Of a DNA stretch of 64,000 bases, positions 1-11,548 are shown in pieces. Source of the stretch: Sphagnum compactum (taxonomy: Eukaryota; Bryophyta; Sphagnopsida; Sphagnales). The stretch is from positions 2,542,001 to 2,606,000 of the forward strand of contig OZ234504.1 of NCBI GenBank assembly GCA_965153455.1. The letters are read 5' to 3'. Under the pieces are notes generated by a model. The model saw only the letters and a list, made by a program, of their open reading frames with translations. It was not told the DNA's origin and did not search any database. Each line of letters opens with the position of its first letter. The stretch's first letter is position 1. Both the position numbers and the translations under genes were made by a program.

Positions 1-1
1 G

Positions 2-3000
2 AATGTGAGAGATACACCAGAGAAGACAATGCAACTAGGTCTCGTATCACTTGAGGGACAAATAAAAAAAGCACGATCGCTCATCTCTATGTGCACATCC
101 AAGAGCAGGATATATCTTTTGGTGAATTGTCGAATGGTTGTGAAAGAAATCCAGGACATTACTCGAGAAATTGGGCAATGCTTGAGCTCGATTCCGATGG
201 CAACATTAGGTTTATCCATAGAAACACTCGAGAATACTGCACAGCTCCAAAGGGACATGCAACAGGTGCAGTTCAAAGCAGCAGTTGCAGAGGAAGCTAT
301 CATGGAGAAAATTGAGACTGGGATTCGTGATCATCGGATTGATTCCGAATGGGCCAATGGTCTTCTCTTGCAAATTGCACAAGCTGTGGGTGTTCCTGTT
401 GATCCAAGTTCATTGAGGCAGGAGCTTGAAAGCTTCAAGCGGGAGAAAGAAGAAGCTCAATTACGCAAGAGTCAAGCAGAGGCAATGCAGCTCCACCAAA
501 TCATCGAGCTACTTGTACAAGCTGATGCTGCAACATCAGAGAGAGAAAAAGACAGCATGTATCAAATCAAGAAGAGTGCAGGTGGTAATCATTTACCAGC
601 TTTGCAATCTTTCTACTGTCCGATCACACAGGAAGTAATGCAGGAGCCGGTGGAGATTGCTTCAGGACAGACATTTGAACGCAGTGCAATTGAGAAGTGG
701 TTTTCAGCTGGCCATCATACATGTCCAACCACCAAAGTGGAGCTTGACAACTTAGAGATTAAGCTCAATCTCGCATTGCGGCAATCGATACAGGAATGGA
801 GGGAGCGAAATACAGCGAGCAGTATTGCAGCGTCGAAACCCAAACTTTTATCAGGTAACGAGGAAGAGGTTTCTTCAGCTTTGAGGGAGTTGCTTTCACT
901 CTGTGAAGAAAGATGTCTCCACAAATACTGGATTGCAGCTGAGGGCCTGATTCCTGTTCTTGTAAAGCTCTTGCAATCTGGTCAGAGACGGATTCGCAAA
1001 GAGACGCTTGCAACACTTCGAAGTCTTGCAGTTGATAACATTGGAAACAAGGTATGAATGATTACATTTTATTTATGGGTTGATTTATGAACTCAGTTGT
1101 GATTGATCAATCATGAGTTTGATTTTGACTCAGTTTGCTGATGAAAATTCAGGAGAAAATAGCAGCAGCCGGGGGTATCAAACAAGTGGTGAGATCATTG
1201 GCACGGGATGTGGGTGAGGGCCAGCAAGCAGTGGCACTCCTTCTGGAGCTTTCTGAGGCACCCAATGTGTGCGAACAAATAGGGAAGACACAGGGATGCA
1301 TCTTGCTTCTTGTGACCATGCTCAACTGTGAGAATCTTCATGCCATCGAAGATGCCCGCAAGCTCCTTGAACATCTGTCCAACAATGACCAAAATGTTGT
1401 CCAGATGGCAGAAGCGAATCATTTCAGCCCACTTATTCTCCGCCTGAGCGAAGGTAAAACAAGAGTGTACAATGGGAATCTTTCCTTCCCAAAGATGTTA
1501 GTCAATTTCATGACAGAGTACAAAGAGAATGTCACATGTTGGCAATTTGAGTTTGTTGTGGTCCAATCTTCATCACAGAAACACACACCCAAATCCAAGA
1601 CAAAAGGTTATAGAATCTTCTTATCCACCCACCCACCCATTGTGTTCAACTGAAAAATTGAAGTGGCATGGATGCAGGATCTGATATGACAAAGGTTTTG
1701 ATGGCAAGTGCATTGTCACGTATGGGCCTGACAGAAACAAGCAAAGCAGCTTTGGCACAACAGGGAGCAATTCCACCTCTTGTAAAAATGATATGTTATG
1801 GCAAGCTCGAGGCAAAAGCTGCAGCACTTGGGGCACTTCAAAACTTATCGACACTGCCAGAGAATCGGGAACCAATGATAGAAGCGGGTGTGATTGCACC
1901 GCTCCTTCAACTTCTGTTCTCAGTTACATCAGTTGTCATGAGCCTGAAGGAGCATGCAGCTGCCACTCTCGCCAACCTTGCTATGGCTAGCACCACGGCC
2001 AAGACCAATATCAATGATATGTTTGGGAATATACTGGAACCAGATGAAACTATCTTCCAGCTGCTATCACTCTTGAACCTTGCAGGACCGGTAATCCAAG
2101 GCCATCTTCTTCGAGCACTTCTCGGAATGTCTTCTTTACCTAGTGCTCGAGACGTCAGGGAAAAAATGAGAGAAGGTGGTGCGATCCAGTTACTCCTTCC
2201 TTTTTGTGAAGTCCCGGACAATGAGGTTAGGATTCATGCGATCAAGCTTCTGAATTGTTTGTCGGGTGATGGTGCTGGAAATGAGCTAGCTGACCACTTA
2301 GGTTTAACCTACCTAAAAGCACTTGTGAAAATACTTGTGGATTCAAATGGAGATGCTGAGAAAGCAGCAGTGCTTGGAATCATCCAGAACACCCCAGTAT
2401 CAGATACACATGTAACACAGCTTCTTCTCCAAGCAGAGGCATTACCTGCGATTGTGAGCTTGCTCAAGATCAAGGGAGCTAAAAGTGGACCCGGTGCATC
2501 TCAGAATATGCTCATGGAAAGTGCAGCTGGGGCATTACTTCGCTTTACAGTTTCCGATAATCTCCAATTACAACAAATGACAGCCAATCTTGATGTGATT
2601 CCAATCCTTGTGCAATTAGTACAAACGGGTACTTCAAGGGCAAAGTTCCAAGCAGCATCTGCATTACGACAACTTTCCGAGAGCTCCTGGAAGTTGACAA
2701 TGCCTGTTATGCAAGGACAGACATGTTTTGCTTGTTTCCTGCCAGCACCCAAGATAGGCTGTAGTGTACATGGTGGAATTTGTTCTGTAAAATCAACGTT
2801 TTGTTTAGTGTTGGCAGACGCGATTTGTCCGTTGGTGTTAGCTTTGGAGGAAAAAGGTGACAGTGCAGATGAAGCTGCTCTCGATGCACTTAGCACTCTA
2901 CTTAATGAGGAGCGTAAATTGGAGAATGGCGTCCACGTTATAGCAGAGGCGGGTGGGATTAAGCAAATCATCAGGCTGTTAACTGTTGGCACTGTAGGCG

Positions 3001-3188
3001 CAAAAGAAAAAGCAGTGTGGATGTTAGAGAAAATTTTCCGGGTGGAGAAGTATAAGACTGAATATGGGAGTACTGCTCAAATGCCACTTATCGATATGAC
3101 CCAAAAAGGAACAAACACAACAAAGCCATTGGCAGCAAAAATCTTGGCGCATCTAAATATTCTCCACAATCAATCGTCTTATTTCTGA
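2..3188 (+). CDS. U-box / armadillo-repeat E3 ubiquitin ligase (PUB43/44-like), 5' partial
   Basis: Three exons, 2-1051, 1153-1453 and 1678-3188, join without frame loss (phase 0, then phase 1) across GT-AG introns and give about 950 visible residues. The frame is open to the left edge and the first possible start is only a GTG, so the true start lies outside. Seen in order: a helical N-terminal domain (about 1-195), a U-box (about 203-268, with FYCPITQEVMQEPV and a conserved W after the GQTFER turn), then armadillo-type helical repeats to the end (motifs such as AALGALQNLS). Family knowledge: the U-box recruits a ubiquitin-conjugating enzyme and the ARM repeats bind substrate; the layout with a long N-terminal domain resembles the Arabidopsis PUB43/PUB44 (SAUL1) group. 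The stop is TGA. Exact paralogue, substrate and membrane association cannot be read from sequence. Confidence 0.93.
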
Positions 3189-5401
3189 TCTGCAAATCCC
3201 CAACCAAAAAAAAAAAAGAAAAAAGACTTTCTGAGGTTTGGCCCTTCCTCCTCCTCACCATTTCAATATTATCTTTGTAATTTGATTCTCTCTTCTGTAG
3301 CCTGTGTCGCTGCAGCATACCTGTACCCTCTGTAACCCCCTGCTTTCATGACTTGCACATGTATCACGAAAGAAGAATTCCTTGCTGCTGCAACATGTCA
3401 ATATGGGAATGTATGGGGCTGTTGCTAGACAAGAAGGCCTAAAGGTGGGAAATCACTGATGGGTGATTTCCCAATATGAAATCCCTTAGCCTTTCTACCA
3501 CCCCATCAGCAACAAACACCCAAAATCTCTTTAGAAAAGTCTTACCAATTTTGATATGGAAGGAGTGACATGACAAATGGTTGTTAGAGTGAAGGCTTTC
3601 TGTTTTTTTTTTTTTTTTTTTCCTTTTTTGCCTTGCCATAAATTTGTCCTGTGCACATATGATTGCATTGAATGTATATGTAACATGATTGAAAATGCAC
3701 GTAGAGTGGGAGGTGCCAAATTGAAGAGAGAGGAGAGGGAAGCTTAGCATTTTGTATGTAGACACAAAGTTTAAGATTAGGTATTGGTGACATCCCGACA
3801 GTTGTATATCATGATTTTTCTTGGGTTTCGTTTGCTATGTAGCATACTTTTTTCAATTGGTAGGCCCATGAGGTATACGAATTTTGTGTCAGGGTGAACT
3901 CTAGAGGGATGCACAACTCACAATTCTATTTGTCTTTTTTTTTGTACTTTTGCTTCCTAGTCAACAACAATGAGCTTGTTAATGAGGCCAATCATATCTT
4001 TTTCATTTTTTCTTACTTGCTTCTTGATTTCTGCTTTTCCTAACATCTTTTGAGTTGTCCTTTATTTCAACTTGTTTTGGATCAACTCATTAAGAAAGGG
4101 TTAAATTTTACTTCCAAACCACGATTTGGAAACGCTTGCACCATAGCATCTTGTCCATTTTTTGAAATGTTTGTTAAGCTTACAACTTTCACTCTTCAGT
4201 TCAGTTTTGAAAGCCTAATTACTAACTAAATACATTATCCCCATAGGTACTATTACATACATTGCTGTTTGAAAATGCTTGAGGGTTTAGGGTTTTAATT
4301 GTTCTTCACTTGACCTTAGACTCTCCCATACATCAATAGTTTGTTTTCTACATGTTTTGATTAGGGTTTTTGGGCAATAGACTAGACTATTGGAAATGAA
4401 GATTGCATGATGTTAGAATCTTGTTGATGGAGAGGGTTATTTTAGTAAAGCTAAGCTTGTAAGAGCAACCACTTTCCTTTTCATCAATTTAACATGATAG
4501 CAAATCTTTGCTAATTGATGATCTTCAAGACTAGTATGAATTCATTTAAATACATAGCGTAATGGGCAAAGCAAGTTGAAGAAGCAAAGTAAAAATAAAA
4601 TAGGGATCAATATATGCAAAATAAGGAGGAAATGGAGCATAGGTGAGAAGAGATAAAATAAAAAAAAGAAGAAAAGAAAACCAACTTGTGCAACCTTGGC
4701 TACCTATGTGTTCACAACATTTTCATCCGTGCAATCATCCAAAGTTGGTACCAATGTAGGTGATGGTCCACCCAAGGTTGCCCCATTCCTCAAATGGACA
4801 TATTGATTGTTGGGCTTAATTATAACATGCAAGAAGGCAAAAAGATAAGTTATGTGAATGAATAGGTCAGCTCACTTGACAAAGAGTGTGGAACATACAT
4901 TATACATATATAGAATAGAACAAGAAACCCAATTGACAAGTTCTTCTTCACAAAGAGTGTGGAATACTTTTTTTTTTTGAACACAAAAAAATATTTGATA
5001 AACAACCTATTGATAATATTTGAAATCAACCTCAATGATAGAGGACACAACAAAACTTTCATCCACTCATTAGTAGGTTTGAAGTTGAAACCTTTGTGGT
5101 ACCAAACAAAGGCCATACCACTGATGGCACACTAAACCACCTCCCTTAAGAGCATCCCAAGCAGTGTTCAATATGTGACCTTGCAAAGTGAAATTGGATG
5201 AAGAAAATTCAAAATATGTTGGTTTGGCTTAGGAAAATGGTTTTGACCAAACATATTCGCAAGATGAGAGAATCTTTGCCAAGGTTCAGTATGTGAGCTT
5301 GCAAAAATTTCTCGCATCCAAGTTTTAGTTAACATACCAATGGCTGGAGTGAACCAACAGTCACCCATGCACTAGTTTAGGATGAGGCCGTTCAAGCCAT
5401 T
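3189..5401. other. 3' UTR of the U-box gene, then non-coding DNA
   Basis: The first 200-300 bases probably hold the 3' UTR. The rest is AT-rich, with a T run at about 3602-3622 and a short local duplication near 4878 and 4948 (shared caaagagtgtggaa). No ORF here has coding character. Confidence 0.6.
3447..3472. repeat. Perfect hairpin, 10-bp arms
   Basis: gggaaatcac at 3447-3456 and gtgatttccc at 3463-3472 are exact reverse complements around a 6-base loop. It lies about 260 bases after the U-box stop codon, so it could be in the 3' UTR. Imperfect complementarity continues outward (ggctgttgct against atcagcaac), which suggests a small decayed foldback element. Confidence 0.7.
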
Positions 5402-5580
5402 TTGGGGATGAACCAAAAACACATCCTCTTCCCCTGCCCAGGGATTTTTCAACCCACTTATCTGCCCCAAAATTTTCCCCTCTTACCTACCTTCCTCCCC
5501 CTCCTACCTCCTTCCTACCTACCTCCCCCCTCCTACCTCCTTCCTACCTACCCCCCCCCCCCCCCCTTCTACCTTCGTCA
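5402..5580. repeat. C/T-rich low-complexity tract
   Basis: A run of ctacct/cttcct/ccccc units with a C homopolymer near 5550-5566. Translated ORFs here are low-complexity artefacts. Confidence 0.85.
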
Positions 5581-6064
5581 CCTCGTTTCCCATTCACTCC
5601 GTCTCTAGAGCTCGAAAGAGCTCCCGAGCTTGAGTAGCATAGAGTTTTGAGGAGACGTGAAACACAAGGCTTGAGGAAAGTGGAGAGCTCAACATTGAAG
5701 GAACGTGGAGAGGAAAAGGCAAGAGGAGTGCTTCATCTCAAATGCAGAGAACGAGAGAAGAAAAGTAAATTCCCTGCTTTCTCTACATTTTTTTTTTCTC
5801 TATGGTTTTTTTTTTGGGTGTTCTTTTTTCTTTTCTTCTACTTGAAAAGAAGAAAACACCATCTTCTTCTTCTTTTTCTTTCATTTTTTAATTTCTGTTT
5901 GAAGGAACAAGATGATGACACAAGCGTGTTGTTGCCTTTTTTTTCTTTTGTTTTTTGTTACGAACAAGGTGATGACAACAAGCTTGTTGTTGTCCCAAAA
6001 TTTCCCCCTCTTACCTATCTATCTCACGTCATTTTGTGTTCATTCCATTGTCAAAACTCGGGAG

Positions 6065-6210
6065 AGCTTGAAACGGGAGGGCAAAAGAGGGAAGGCAAAA
6101 CTAGGAGCTAGAAGTGAGAGGGCAAAAGTGGCAGCCAGGAGAAAGCACTTGAAACGAAAGGGTAGAAGTAGGAGCCAAAAGTGAGAGGGCAAAACAAGAG
6201 CTTGAAGGTA
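6065..6210. repeat. Purine-rich tandem duplication, about 68-bp period
   Basis: The block gtgagagggcaaaa occurs near 6112 and again near 6180, each preceded by aggagc. Weaker related copies (gggagggcaaaa, gggaaggcaaaa) lie just upstream. No gene is indicated. Confidence 0.65.
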
Positions 6211-6270
6211 AATTCCCTCCCTTCTCTTGGTTTTTTTTTTAAAAATTTTTAATTGCGTGTTTTGTCTTCT

Positions 6271-6860
6271 CTATGTTTGAGAAGAAGAAAACGATGGCAA
6301 TGTGCCGTTGTTTTTTTTTGTGGTGTTACAACGAAAAAGGCGACATCAACTTGCTGTTGTCGCCTTCTTCTTTATGCTTGAGAAGAAGAAGACGACGACA
6401 ATGTGTTATCATCTTTTTTTTGTGGTGTTGTTGCTTGAGGTGTTATTTCTCTCTATGTCTAAGAAGAAGAAGACGACGATGCGGCAATGTGCCGTCATTT
6501 TCTTCTGTGGTGATGTTTCAGCAAAGAAGATGACGACAACTTGCTACCATCGCCTTTTTTTCTAGTGGTGTTGAAGTAAAAACGACAACTTATTGTCGTT
6601 GCCTTTTTTTCTGTGTTAAAGAAGAAGAAAAAGACGACAACAATGCGTTGTCGTCTTCTTCTGTGGTGGTGTTTCAGCAAAGAAAATGATGACAACTTGC
6701 TGCCATCGCCTCTTTTCTAATGGTGTTGAAGCAAAAAAGGAAACTTGTTGTCGTTGCCTTTTTCTCTGTGTTAAAGAAAAAGAAGAATACAACAATAATG
6801 CGCTGTTGTCTTCTTCTGTGGTGTTGTTGTAGCGAAGAAGGCGACAGTAGCAAGCTCTGG
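6271..6860. repeat. Degenerate tandem array, 80-155 bp units with internal hairpins
   Basis: Units start with tgagaagaagaa or taaagaagaagaa near 6275, 6375, 6457, 6615 and 6770 and carry cttcttctgtggtg. Most units hold an inverted repeat: 6339-6364 (imperfect, around ttgct), 6581-6600 (8-bp arms, aacgacaa/ttgtcgtt), 6631-6657 (11-bp arms around aatgc). Short ORFs in several frames are by-products of the GAA/GAC composition. Confidence 0.75.
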
Positions 6861-7984
6861 AATTTATTGTGCGCAGAATGCTAGAGCCGGTATATTTGGA
6901 TGATATAAAGCACTTTTGGGCATGCCATAAAACATCCCCCATTGTGGAGCTTATGTAGTGGACCTATACAACAAGAAATTTTGCAACCTTCTATTTAAGA
7001 AAAAGAAGAAGATGTATTGGATTTCCATGAATCTAGAATGATTCATGGAAGGTAAGAAACAACAATAATCAATGTTTAATTTTTTATATAATTTTGTTTC
7101 ATCCAATGTGTGTTAGGGTTTAATTTGGTTGTTTTTTGGTGTTTATAAGGTTCAAAGCACAATAAAGGAAGAGTTTGTTGGAAATGCATTTAGGTTGAGA
7201 TGCAATGCCGCCATTTGTACATTATTCGTCATGTAGTAACGGCTGCAAATGCAATAATTGCTTACCAAACTAAACATAGGATTGTAGATAATGATATGGT
7301 TTAGGGTTTCCATTTTATATTATTAGCTAGGTTTTTTCAGCCTTGTCAGTTTTTAGACTACCCAATTTTTGAACTTTGGTCTTTGATATATTATAGAGAA
7401 CCTTTTTTTTTCATTGGGTTCTTTAGCATTTTTTGATCCACCCCTATTTGTACATCTTTTATCAATATAGTAATTTTTTTTCTAATCACATTTGTCTAAT
7501 GGGTATATGGTTAATTATATGTCTTCTTTTTCATAATCTTATCAATACTTTAGATGTAAGAATCAAAATTTAAATAAGCCTATATTAATAGATAACCTTA
7601 ATTTGTCTAGGGTTTACAAATATCAAAATGAACATTGTGCAGTACCTACATCCTTTCTATTATAATTTCTATAAGGCCATTTCAAATATGCAATACCCAC
7701 ATATAGGTCCCGTAAATAGTTGTTGGTTTTTTTACATCAAATGATTGATTATCATATTTAAACAATCATTTATTTCTCAATATTAATTAACTGATTATTT
7801 GGTTGAACCTTAATTATTTAGATAATTTAAATTTAAATTTAAAAATCAAATCAATAATATGATATTTAATTAATTGCTTTAATTAACTTTCTTATGTTGA
7901 TAAGTTATTCAAATCATTATTGTAAATAATTATTCATGATAATTAATTGTCATAAAATTAATTTAAGTATATAAATAGACATAT
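6861..7984. other. AT-rich non-coding DNA
   Basis: No coding ORF. It includes, at 7688-7702, a 15-base inverted copy of the core of the 80-bp repeat that follows (atgcaatacccacat). Confidence 0.6.
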
Positions 7985-8300
7985 TTTAGGTACCTAAACC
8001 ACTTATTTTGAAGTGACTTCACATGTGGGTATTGCATTTAGGGTTGATTCTTCACCTAAGTTTGTCTAAATCACCTATGAATTATTTCAAAATGGACTTG
8101 CATGCAAGTATTGCATATAGGCTTTGGTTTTCATTGAAAGGCCACCCAAATTACATATTGGTTATTTTGAAATGACCCTACATGTGGGTATTGCATTTAG
8201 GGTTGGGTTTGCACCTCAGGTTACCTAAATCACCTATGGGTTATATTGAAACGAACTTGAATATGGATATTGCATTTAAGGCTAGGTATTCATATAATTT
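7985..8300. repeat. 80-bp tandem repeat, four copies
   Basis: The core tattgcat begins at 8030, 8109, 8189 and 8268, giving spacings of 79, 80 and 79. Each unit also carries a variant of gtgggtattgcatttagggtt and of cacctatgggtta. Copies 1 and 3 resemble each other more than copies 2 and 4, suggesting a two-unit higher-order period. Confidence 0.85.
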
Positions 8301-9684
8301 TGGAATACCCGCACACGTACTTATTTACCAATAAGAAGTTTGGCCTTAATTTATTGAATAATTGATTAAAATTTGTAACAAAACACAATTTTTTATTTTT
8401 TTTTACCATTTGGTAATATTTCTAAGTTATGTTCTTTCATTTTCTTCAAAAAAATATACAATGACATTGCATTGTTTTACATATACTTAAGCCTTAAAAA
8501 AATTTCCCAAAATGCACCTTAGATTTATTTTAATTATTATAGACTTGTAACAAAATTGTTAATTAATTTATATGTCCTAAACTCTACACCTAAACCATAA
8601 TTCTAACATTAAGTAGTAAATTTTACATTAAACCCTAACCCCCTGTATCATCAATGTGACCAATTTTGCATTATGTTCATTTTTATATATATTAAATCAT
8701 ACTATAAGGTGAATAAATAATTTTGAAAACATGAATTTCATGATGTATTGGCAGGGAATCAAATATTTTTAAAATATTTTTATGTTTCATGGTTAATGAA
8801 TTATCACAATATGATACGAATATTGCATTTAAATAAAAGTGGGTTAGGAAATATTGAACTTTAACAACCATGGAACATTGGAAACAAAGGAGATTCATAA
8901 TTATGTTAGAGATCTAAACACATGATAAGATCAAAAACCAATACAATGAGCAAAGTCTAAAGTATAAACCTTAAGCCTTGATATATATGAACCAAATTCC
9001 TAAACATTAAATCATAAGGCATAACCTTAAAGTTCCAAATGATATTTTGCCATAAACTTTATTACAACCCTAACTATACAAACCTTAACAAGAAAAAGTC
9101 CTAGTGATATATGCCCTAAACCGAAAAAATTATACAAAGTACACAAATTATATAATGCAAAACATAGGAAAAAATTTAGAAACCAAATTTTAAAGCTTTT
9201 AAACTACAAAAATTTACTGACATAAAAAAACCTTAATCTTTAAAAAAAATCAAATAAATTTTGTAAAAAACCAAAAGAAAATATATGTCTATACATTTGT
9301 GTGATCTCTCCAAATTAATTTTTTCCACTTTCTTTGAAAAAGCTATAGAATGAAAATTTATTACTTCACATATGTTTAAACCCTAAAATTTCTCCCCCAA
9401 ATTTAGCTTAGTTTAGATTAATTACTATAGATTTGTGAAAAACTTACCAACTAATTTATGTGTCTCAACCTTAAACTTAAACCATAATCCAACAATACAT
9501 ACTTATAATAATTACATGAAAATATGTATTATAATGTCCATTCCATAAATAAATTAGGTAAAAATCAAGTAAAATATGAATTAACTAAACCAAAATGGTT
9601 GTAATTATGGCATTCTTTCCACTATAAATTGTTTGTAGTACCTACATCTGGGGACCTATGTTCATCATCCATGAATTAGGGCGA
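8301..9684. other. AT-rich non-coding DNA
   Basis: Only short chance ORFs and scattered ccctaaa words. Nothing else seen. Confidence 0.6.
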
Positions 9685-10290
9685 ACTTTAATAAATTGAT
9701 AGGTAAGATTAGGGGGTTGCGGGGGGGTGAGAAAAATGAGTAGGTAATTAGTTAGGCATTTGGCTATGTAAAAAACATAAGTAAGTAGGTGAACATAGTG
9801 GTAAGTAGGAAGGTGGGTGCACAAGTAAGTAAGTAGGTATATAGGTAGGTAGTTGGGTTAGTAGGCAAGTTAGTAAGTAGAAAGGAAGTTCAAGGAGCAA
9901 GGCAGATAAATTACTAGAATACGTAGGCATGTAAGTAGATAAGTTAGTAGGTAAGAAAAAAGTTACACTAGCAAGGTAGCTAGGTAGATAGGCAAGTTAG
10001 TATGTAAGAAGTAAGTTACCTTATCAAGTTGACTAGGTTTGTAGAGTATTCATGTCAATAGGGTGGTTGTGTATATAGGGTTGTTAAATAGTAATGTAGC
10101 TAGGTCAATAGGGAAGTTAAATCAGTAAGGTATATAGTTAACAGGGTAACTAGGTTAGTAGGATACGTAATTAGTATAGTAGTTAGGTCAATAAGATAAC
10201 TAATTATTAAGGTAGCTATGTCAGTAGGGGATTTAGTAAGGTATCGAGGTTAGTACAATACTTATGAGGGTAGGAAGGTGAGTAGGGTAG
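9685..10290. repeat. Degenerate GTAG/TAGG tetranucleotide field
   Basis: About 600 bases built from gtaggtaagtag-type units that become less regular to the right, where units read like aggtagctaggtcag. Consistent with a decayed microsatellite. Minus-strand ORFs of Tyr/Leu/Pro/Thr composition are artefacts of this. Confidence 0.8.
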
Positions 10291-10839
10291 CTATGTGTGA
10301 GGTCAGGTCCAAAGAAAAAACAACCCAAAACAAACAAACAAACAAACCAAAAAAATACAATGGTCAGTAGTGAAAAGAAATGAACTGTGATGAACCCCAT
10401 CTGACGCCAAATGATGTGGGCGGTAAATGGTGTAAAAAAAGTTGGCACCTGCCAGAGAAGCGTGTAATGAATATGATCTGACTGCTGCTCCCTGTTTCTG
10501 ATTGGCGAATCATAATGATTGGTCCAGGTGGTTTGCTATCGGAAATCTCCCACCTATATGCAGCAGCCCCAGTTGAGTTTTCTGGGTGGGGCACTGGATT
10601 ACAGAAAAGTGAACAACTAAACTTGGATGTGAAATGTTTTTTTGCAGGGTCTAGACATATATAACATACAGATCATTGTCAAAGGTCCTTCTTCTTAACC
10701 CCTAACCCCTAACCTTCGAAGTCTCACATCTACCCAAAATGCTAATAACAGAAGAGAAGTCAATCTATTGAGGAGAAGATCACACTATTGACTCAATAAA
10801 AATTTCTTATGCCTTTGGTGTTGTTGTTTCTGTGAAGAA
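10291..10839. other. Non-coding DNA upstream of the cyclase repeat array
   Basis: No supported gene. Contains a brief telomere-like stretch near 10697-10714 (two cccctaa units), too short to be an interstitial telomere. Confidence 0.5.
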
Positions 10840-11250
10840 TTGAAATATGGTTTTTGGAGAAATGAAGATGTGTTTTTTTTTAGAATGGCTTGTGTTGTAG
10901 AGAGAATGGAGATTGTGTTTTTTTGGAGATGCGTGTTTGTTGTTTGCAGAATGAATGGGTTGTATACTTTGTTTCTGTAGAGAGAGAATGGAGATTGTGT
11001 TTTTTGGAGATGTGTGTTTGTTGTTTGCAAGAATGAATGGGTTGTGTACTTTGTTTCTGTAGAGAGAGAATGGAAACTGTGTTTTTTGGAGATGTGTGTT
11101 TATTGTTTATAGAATGAATGGGTTGTGTACTTTGTTTCTGTAGAGAGAAAATGGAAACTGTGTTTTTTGGAGATGTGTGTTTATTGTTTATAGAATGAAT
11201 GGGTTGTGTACTTTGTTTCTGTAGAGAGAAAATGGAGATTGAGTGTGTTT
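10840..11250. repeat. 81-82 bp tandem repeat upstream of the cyclase gene
   Basis: The word gaatgaatgg starts at 10949, 11031, 11112 and 11193 (spacings 82, 81, 81). Units contain gtgttttttggagatgtgtg and ctttgtttctgtagagaga. A more decayed copy precedes them from about 10840. The array ends about 300 bases before the cyclase ATG, so it probably lies in the promoter or leader. Confidence 0.88.
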
Positions 11251-11548
11251 CTGCACCAAAGGATTTGCAGCAGCATATGAGTTTGAACTAGAAGCACATT
11301 CAAGAAGCACAAATCATCACTCCTGCTGCTGCTGCGGTGAGAGCTTGAACAAGAAAGAAATGTATGAAGATTGGTGAACACCCACCACCCCATCATCAAG
11401 GAATTGCGAGGTTTTGTTTTGTTTCCGGGATACCCATTTGAGGAGGAAGGAATCTTCGCGAGCATGCCTGCTTGGTGGTTATGTGTTTGTTTGTTTCTTT
11501 GGAGGAATTGGAATGAAGGCGTGTGAGGAGCAATAGGGTTTGACAGTG

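Noticed and set aside
6273-6942. Several overlapping 60-110 codon ORFs
   Set aside because: Low-complexity products of the GAA/GAC/TTC tandem array on both strands.
10695-10715. Interstitial telomere
   Set aside because: Only two imperfect units; plant telomere is (CCCTAAA)n and many isolated ccctaaa words occur across this AT-rich window.
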